Assembly (NCBI RefSeq): GCF_018130145.1
Contig: NZ_JAFCMB010000003.1
Span: 310,001 to 374,000 of the forward strand
Reading direction: 5' to 3'
Length of the DNA: 64,000 nt
Origin: Bradyrhizobium sp. AUGA SZCCT0176
GTDB lineage: Bacteria > Pseudomonadota > Alphaproteobacteria > Rhizobiales > Xanthobacteraceae
Shown here: in pieces, positions 59,477 through 64,000 of the stretch
Position numbering within the stretch: position 1 is the first letter of the stretch
Layout of the letters: each line of letters begins with the position of its first letter
The notes under the pieces: model-generated
What the model was told of the DNA's origin: nothing
What the model saw: the letters and a program-made list of their open reading frames with translations, nothing else
Databases searched by the model: none
Program-made: the position numbers and the translations under genes

Positions 59477-60118
59477 TTAGGTACCTACCTTTCCGATGAA
59501 TGTTGCAGTGACGGTGAGGGCACCATCCGTGATCGCAAGCGGAAGCGCCGCCAGTCGCCGCGGCGCCGGCCCGAACAGGACTTTTGCGCTTTCCCGCGGA
59601 TCATATTCGGAGTTGTGGCAGGCACATTTGAACACGAGCTTGTCGCCCGACGCCTGTTTCACCCAGCCGGTGACGGGGCATCCCGTGTGCGAACAGATCA
59701 GCGAATAGGCGACGATGCCGTCGGCGCTGCGTGATCGCGTGTCATCATCGAGTTCGGCAGGATCGAGCCTGACCACCAAGAGCTCGTTCAACCGCGAGCC
59801 CTTGCGGATCACGGCGGTCTTGGGGTCCTTTGGCCAGGCGCGCACGGGAGGCCCGCCGAGCTTCAAATCCTCGGGCTTGATGGCCTCACCGGCGTGGTCG
59901 CCTTCAGAGAACACCAGCGTGTCGGCTTTTTGCGGCCGCAGATTGCTGCCGGGCTGATCATCCTCCGCAACGGAGGGCTCTGGAGCAGCAAGACAGGCGC
60001 AAGTCGCAAGCGCCGTCAGCAGCATCGCACGCCGCGTTGGATCGGAACATGAAACCGCGCCATCGTGTTCGACGATGTCGTCGATGGGAACCGCGGCGCT
60101 AGGGTTGGATTCCGACAT
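59477..60118 (-). CDS. Rieske 2Fe-2S protein
   Basis: 213 residues. An N-terminal Tat-like region (RRAMLLTALATCACLAAP) is followed by the Rieske cluster-binding pair CSHTGCPV and CACHNSEYDP, complete with both Cys and both His. Likely periplasmic or membrane-anchored electron carrier. Its place before the quinoprotein suggests it may take electrons from it, though cytochrome c is the usual acceptor. Confidence 0.88.
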   Translation of the reverse strand: MSESNPSAAVPIDDIVEHDGAVSCSDPTRRAMLLTALATCACLAAPEPSVAEDDQPGSNLRPQKADTLVFSEGDHAGEAIKPEDLKLGGPPVRAWPKDPKTAVIRKGSRLNELLVVRLDPAELDDDTRSRSADGIVAYSLICSHTGCPVTGWVKQASGDKLVFKCACHNSEYDPRESAKVLFGPAPRRLAALPLAITDGALTVTATFIGKVGT

Positions 60119-60245
60119 GGCGCAAGCTGAGCGTGTAACTCAGCCAAAAAAATGGCGAGCGTCCACCTTGCCAGCGTTGCTGCTACGCGAAAAATCACCT
60201 TGCATTCTGAAGTTGAGTTCGACGAGCGGCCGTTGATCGCTCCGC

Positions 60246-60581
60246 TCAGGGCTCGCTCACGAATTTCAGCTGCCCTGCAGGTTTCAGCGTCTTTGCATCA
60301 AATGTGCGGATTTCAGTTACGCCGCCGATATCGAGGGTCACGACCAGCCGGTCGCCGGCGACGCCGGTGGAGACGATACGGGCGCCTTTCGGCAGCGTCG
60401 CCGTGGTATCTGATATCGCTGCGGGGCTTCCCTCGCTGCGATAAAGACGATAGCCGATGGCGGTCAGGACGATGGCGACGGCGAGCGCCGAGGTCAGGCC
60501 TGCGATCAGCATCATCCGCCGCACCCGCGCAAACAGCGCGGCCTGTTCGGGGGTCGGTTCGGGCGCAACGGTTTCAGTCAT
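60246..60581 (-). CDS. DUF6476-type single-TM protein
   Basis: 111 residues: one N-terminal membrane helix (MLIAGLTSALAVAIVLTAIG) and a small strand-rich periplasmic part (LPKGARIVSTGVAGDRLVVT). This family sits beside rluD in many Rhizobiales. Divergent from the pseudouridine synthase gene, starting 14 bases from it. Role unknown. Confidence 0.75.
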   Translation of the reverse strand: MTETVAPEPTPEQAALFARVRRMMLIAGLTSALAVAIVLTAIGYRLYRSEGSPAAISDTTATLPKGARIVSTGVAGDRLVVTLDIGGVTEIRTFDAKTLKPAGQLKFVSEP

Positions 60582-60595
60582 GCAAAGGCTCTTCT

Positions 60596-61612
60596 TTGGA
60601 ACAAGTCACGTCTTCGAATAACGGCGAGAGGCTGGAGGTCACGGTCGGCGGCGACGAAGGATCGCCCCGGCTCGACCGTGTGCTCGCGGTGCTTCGCCCC
60701 GAACTGTCGCGGTCCCGCCTGAAGGCGTTGATCCTCGCCGGTTCCGTCACCGCCAAGGGCACCCCCATTCGCGACCCCGCTTATCATGTTGCCAAAGGCG
60801 ATACGATCACAATCGACGTCCCGGAGGCCACCCCGCCCGAGCCAAAGGGCGAGGATATCGCGCTCGATATCGTGTTCGAGGATGAGGACATTATCGTCAT
60901 CGACAAGCCAAAGGGCCTGGTCGTGCATCCCGCTGCCGGCCATGAAACCGGCACGCTCGTCAACGCGCTGATTGCCCATTGCGGCGCAAGCCTTTCCGGC
61001 ATCGGCGGCGTCCGCCGTCCGGGCATCGTGCACCGGCTCGACAAGGACACGACGGGGCTGATGGTCGTCGCCAAAAACGACCGCGCGCATCAATCTCTGA
61101 CGGCGCAATTCGCCGACCATGGCCGTACCGGCCCAATGCGGCGCGGCTATATGGCCTTTATCTGGGGCGTGCCGAACCGCCAGCGCGGCACGGTCAACGC
61201 GCCGATCGACCGGCATCCCTTTGCCCGCGAGAAAATGGCGGTCCGCAACAGCGGCCGTGAAGCGGTTACTCATTGGGAGTTGCAGGCGGCCTTCAATGGT
61301 CGGGAAGGCAAACCGGTCGCCTCACTGCTGGCCTGCCAGCTCGAGACCGGACGGACCCATCAGATCCGGGTGCATCTTTCCCATATCGGCCACCCCCTGA
61401 TGGGCGATGCGGTGTATGGCCCGCACTTCAAGACCAAGGCCGGCCAGCTCCGGCCTGGAGGTCAGACGGCCTTGGCCGCCCTCGGCCGGCAGGCCCTGCA
61501 CGCCTACCTGCTTACCTTGGAGCATCCCCGGACCGGAGAGCTTTTGCACTGGGAAGCGGCTTTGCCGGAGGATTTGCTTCTCTTGAAAGGCGCCCTCGAA
61601 GCGGCGCTATGA
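60596..61612 (+). CDS. RluD-family 23S rRNA pseudouridine synthase
   Basis: 338 residues from TTG 60596. S4 domain (RLDRVLAVLRPELSRSRLKA) near residue 20, then the RluA/RluD catalytic domain with GIVHRLDKDTTGLMVVAKN, in which the Asp is catalytic, and LLACQLETGRTHQIRVH. Converts uridines of 23S rRNA (helix 69 in RluD) to pseudouridine. No ATG fits; the TTG is the best start but is not certain. Neighbour of rpoH as in related genomes. Confidence 0.9.
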   Translation: MEQVTSSNNGERLEVTVGGDEGSPRLDRVLAVLRPELSRSRLKALILAGSVTAKGTPIRDPAYHVAKGDTITIDVPEATPPEPKGEDIALDIVFEDEDIIVIDKPKGLVVHPAAGHETGTLVNALIAHCGASLSGIGGVRRPGIVHRLDKDTTGLMVVAKNDRAHQSLTAQFADHGRTGPMRRGYMAFIWGVPNRQRGTVNAPIDRHPFAREKMAVRNSGREAVTHWELQAAFNGREGKPVASLLACQLETGRTHQIRVHLSHIGHPLMGDAVYGPHFKTKAGQLRPGGQTALAALGRQALHAYLLTLEHPRTGELLHWEAALPEDLLLLKGALEAAL

Positions 61613-61827
61613 CGCAGCCGATCCAGAAAAGCGTTGCTATGACAACAGGTTATAGCTGGCACACGGGGACGTGACGTCAGCAATCCTTCCCTATTGGCCC
61701 CCATTTGGTGTATGTTGCACCTGCGTTGAATATCCAACGCGGAACATCGCAGCCCGGCTGGCTTTAACACAGCGGCCGTCTGCCGGGCCCGCCGCTATCG
61801 GGGGCCTGAACCACTGGAGGGCGCTAA

Positions 61828-62727
61828 ATGGCCCGTACAGCTACGTTACCGGTTCTCAATGGAGAATCCGGTCTTTCCCGGTACCTCGCCGAGATCCGCA
61901 AATTTCCGATGCTGGAACCCCAGCAGGAATACATGTTCGCCAAGCGTTGGCGTGAACATGACGATCGCGACGCGGCACATCACCTTGTCACCAGCCATCT
62001 CCGGCTCGTCGCCAAGATCGCCATGGGCTATCGCGGCTACGGCCTGCCTATTTCCGAGGTCGTCTCGGAAGGCAACGTCGGCCTGATGCAGGCGGTCAAG
62101 CGGTTCGAACCCGAAAAGGGCTTCCGACTCGCTACCTACGCCATGTGGTGGATCAAGGCGTCAATACAAGAGTACATTCTGCGTTCCTGGTCGCTCGTGA
62201 AAATGGGCACCACCGCGAACCAGAAAAAGCTGTTCTTCAACCTGCGCAAGGCGAAGAGCAAGATCTCCGCGCTGGACGAGGGCGATCTCCGCCCCGATCA
62301 GGTGGCGATCATTGCCAAGCGCCTCGGCGTGACGAATCAGGACGTGATCGACATGAACCGCCGCCTCGGTGGCGACGCGTCGCTCAACGCTCCGATCCGC
62401 GACGACGGTGAAGCCGGTGAATGGCAGGACTGGCTGGTCGATAACTCGCCCAACCAGGAAGCCATCATGGCTGAACACGAGGAGTTCGATCATCGCCGGC
62501 AGGCGCTGAACGGCGCCATCGGTGTGCTCAACCCGCGCGAACGCCGCATCTTCGAGGCGCGGCGTCTGGCGGAAGAGCCGATGACGCTGGAAGACCTCGC
62601 CGCCGAATTCGGCGTGTCGCGCGAGCGCGTGCGACAAATCGAGGTCCGTGCTTTCGAGAAGGTGCAGTCGGCCGTCAAGGGCACGATTGCCCGGCAGGAA
62701 GCCGCCGTGCTCGAAGCCGCGCACTAA
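61828..62727 (+). CDS. rpoH: RNA polymerase heat-shock sigma factor sigma-32
   Basis: 299 residues. Sigma region 2 (HLVTSHLRLVAKIAMGYRGYG, in part; EGNVGLMQAVKRFEPEKGFR; TYAMWWIKASIQEYILRSW), the RpoH box QKKLFFNLRKAK, and region 4.2 (LEDLAAEFGVSRERVRQIE) are all present. It directs transcription of chaperone and protease genes. A strong terminator follows at 62754. Confidence 0.96.
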   Translation: MARTATLPVLNGESGLSRYLAEIRKFPMLEPQQEYMFAKRWREHDDRDAAHHLVTSHLRLVAKIAMGYRGYGLPISEVVSEGNVGLMQAVKRFEPEKGFRLATYAMWWIKASIQEYILRSWSLVKMGTTANQKKLFFNLRKAKSKISALDEGDLRPDQVAIIAKRLGVTNQDVIDMNRRLGGDASLNAPIRDDGEAGEWQDWLVDNSPNQEAIMAEHEEFDHRRQALNGAIGVLNPRERRIFEARRLAEEPMTLEDLAAEFGVSRERVRQIEVRAFEKVQSAVKGTIARQEAAVLEAAH

Positions 62728-62753
62728 TTTCGCGGCCAAGGCAATGAACGACG

Positions 62754-62780
62754 AAAGCCGGCGGCAACGCCGGCTTTTTT
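62754..62780 (+). terminator. rho-independent terminator of rpoH
   Basis: AAAGCCGGC and GCCGGCTTT arms around GGCAAC, followed by TTT; 27 bases after the rpoH stop. Confidence 0.9.
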
Positions 62781-62922
62781 GTTTTGGGGGGTGCTGGTTC
62801 TACACCTCCGCTGTCGTCCTCGCGAAGGAGGACCCATACGCCGCAGCCGATGTGAGAGGGGCAGTGTTAGTTGCCTTTCTTACCACGTCGCATCAATGAA
62901 TATTTGTGGCTATGGGTTCCCC

Positions 62923-62940
62923 GATGTGCAATTGCACATC
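62923..62940. promoter_or_regulatory. 18-base perfect palindrome
   Basis: GATGTGCAATTGCACATC, symmetric over its full length, in the 270-bp gap after rpoH and close to the end of the amidase gene. No gene start faces it closely, so it may serve an unseen RNA or be a chance site. Confidence 0.35.
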
Positions 62941-63047
62941 TGAGCTCAAGGCCGGGACGACGAACTCACTAATACGCCGCAGATAATCCTCGATACTGAC
63001 TGGTGGACTGGTTCAACGTGCTCCGGCAGCGCGCCGAGACTGAGAGC

Positions 63048-63671
63048 TTACTCGCCCCACTCCCGCGCCAGCTTTGCAAGCTCGCAGCCTTCGCAATACC
63101 GGGCGTCCTTGAAGTCGATCCAGTTATGCGCATAGACCCGCGTCAGCGGGATGCCGTAACGCGCGCGCAGTACCTTGACCAGGATGCGCCACGCCGCCAC
63201 CTGCGCCTCGGTGGGGCCGCGCGTCACGTCGGGAAAATTGCCGGCGAATTCCACGCCGACCGAATTGTTGCCGACCACCTGACGAAAGGTCGGACCGTTG
63301 TCGATGTATTTGTTGTCGTTGCGGTTGCCGCCGTCGCCGTGGGTCGGCACCAGATTTTCCGGCACCGCCCAGTACACGGTGCCGTCGGTTTCGACCCAGA
63401 CCATGACGCCGCGCCGCGTCGGATTTTTGAATTGCGCCTGCGCACCGCCGCGGGCCGAGCCGGCCGGGCCTTCGGTCTGGTGCACGATGATGTTGCGCCA
63501 GGGATGCGCCTTTGCAACGTCGCCCCATGGCGCCAGCCAGACCATCTTCAACCCCGGAATCTCGGGCGTGCCGGACGATCGCGCGATGGTGGCGAGGTCG
63601 GGCGTTTGGGCAGCAGCGGGAAGAGCGAACGCGATGGCGCAGAGCGCAATCGCAAGGCGGCGGAGCTTCAT
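63048..63671 (-). CDS. exported N-acetylmuramoyl-L-alanine amidase (Amidase_2)
   Basis: 207 residues from ATG 63671, where a signal peptide (ending LPAAAQ) begins. Amidase_2 motifs: NIIVHQTEG with the first zinc His, NSVGVEFAGNF, and YAHNWIDFKDARYCEGC with the second His and a Cys ligand. It cleaves the bond between muramic acid and the peptide stem in the periplasm. The frame open further upstream is not supported. Confidence 0.88.
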   Translation of the reverse strand: MKLRRLAIALCAIAFALPAAAQTPDLATIARSSGTPEIPGLKMVWLAPWGDVAKAHPWRNIIVHQTEGPAGSARGGAQAQFKNPTRRGVMVWVETDGTVYWAVPENLVPTHGDGGNRNDNKYIDNGPTFRQVVGNNSVGVEFAGNFPDVTRGPTEAQVAAWRILVKVLRARYGIPLTRVYAHNWIDFKDARYCEGCELAKLAREWGE

Positions 63672-63709
63672 ACGCAGGGATCCAATGACGACCCCTTGAG
63701 TAACATGGT

Positions 63710-64000
63710 TCAGGCGCGCTTGCGCAAGCTCGCATCCGCCAGCACGGATATTTCGATCCCGGGCGCCAGCGGCGGCGCGGGCTCGTAGGTCGCAAAGCAG
63801 TTTCGGCCGCCCTTCTTGGCGTCGTAGAGCGCGTGGTCGGCGGCCGCGATCAGACGGTCGGGGAACGCCCCCATCTCCCGGGTCCATTGTGCGACGCCGA
63901 TCGAGACCGAGATCGGAATATCCTTGCCCATGCATTGTTCGGCATCGGCGCGGCATACTTCCAGTACCCGGCGCGCGATCATCGCGCCCTCGCGCAAGGT
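63710..64000 (-). CDS. GGDEF-domain protein, C-terminal end (5' part beyond the right edge)
   Basis: At least 96 residues. The end of a diguanylate cyclase domain is visible: IPISVSIGVA, then ADHALYDAKKGGRNCF. The GGDEF motif itself is outside the window, so activity cannot be judged. Would make or sense cyclic di-GMP. Confidence 0.85.
   Translation of the reverse strand, partial: TLREGAMIARRVLEVCRADAEQCMGKDIPISVSIGVAQWTREMGAFPDRLIAAADHALYDAKKGGRNCFATYEPAPPLAPGIEISVLADASLRKRA

Overview
This is a GC-rich (about 60% or more) alphaproteobacterial chromosome segment. It is most like Bradyrhizobium or a close Rhizobiales relative. That reading rests on the alphaproteobacterial RpoH with its RluD-type neighbour, the IorAB-type molybdenum hydroxylase, two PQQ dehydrogenases with lanthanide-type active sites, and a LuxI/LuxR pair. 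It is an inference from gene content, not a database match.

The window falls into two parts. From the left edge to about 53.2 kb it is accessory DNA, a mosaic of short gene blocks with many transcription regulators, small overlapping genes and defence-type proteins. From the tRNA-Glu(CTC) gene at 53,853-53,927 rightward it looks like ordinary chromosome: iorAB, a quinoprotein with a Rieske protein, an RluD-type pseudouridine synthase, rpoH, an amidase and the end of a GGDEF protein. Between the two lies a decayed fragment resembling the end of a lysyl-tRNA synthetase. No integrase is visible, so the island probably extends beyond the left edge.

Blocks of the accessory part, in order: a PQQ dehydrogenase cut by the left edge; a quorum-sensing block (alpha/beta hydrolase, luxR, then luxI, a 65-residue protein and a class III aminotransferase on the other strand); a block of exported proteins (EF-hand/barrel protein, DUF3616); an operon of membrane protein, GH19/DUF2272 peptidoglycan enzyme and nitrilase-like enzyme, divergent from a RelA/SpoT-domain protein; a KAP-type NTPase; a regulator divergent from a small operon ending in a soluble FtsH-like AAA+ protease; a molybdate block (modE-like, modA, modB, modC, molybdenum hydroxylase maturation factor, broken TauE/SafE transporter) bounded by an 89-bp direct repeat of the FtsH-like gene's 3' end; an operon of exported hydrolase, exported TPR-CHAT protease, DisA_N-like nucleotide cyclase domain and two-TM beta-barrel (Cap15-like) effector; small regulators with repeated palindromic operators; an HD hydrolase, an ATP-grasp-like protein, a DUF7002 protein and a P-loop kinase fused to a PurZ-like adenylosuccinate synthetase; a DUF2130, ParB-like and nuclease-NACHT operon; an AbiD/F HEPN protein; a ubiquitin-like/E1/DUF6527 operon; and an XRE plus ImmA/IrrE pair.

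The strongest candidates for an undescribed system are two. The first is the DisA_N-like plus Cap15-like pair downstream of the exported CHAT protease and hydrolase (28.6-34.5 kb), which looks like a CBASS-type circuit with a different cyclase. The second is the kinase-PurZ-like fusion with HD hydrolase and DUF7002 neighbours (37.3-41.7 kb), which could make or sense a modified purine nucleotide. Several short regulatory repeats tie distant blocks together and suggest shared control.
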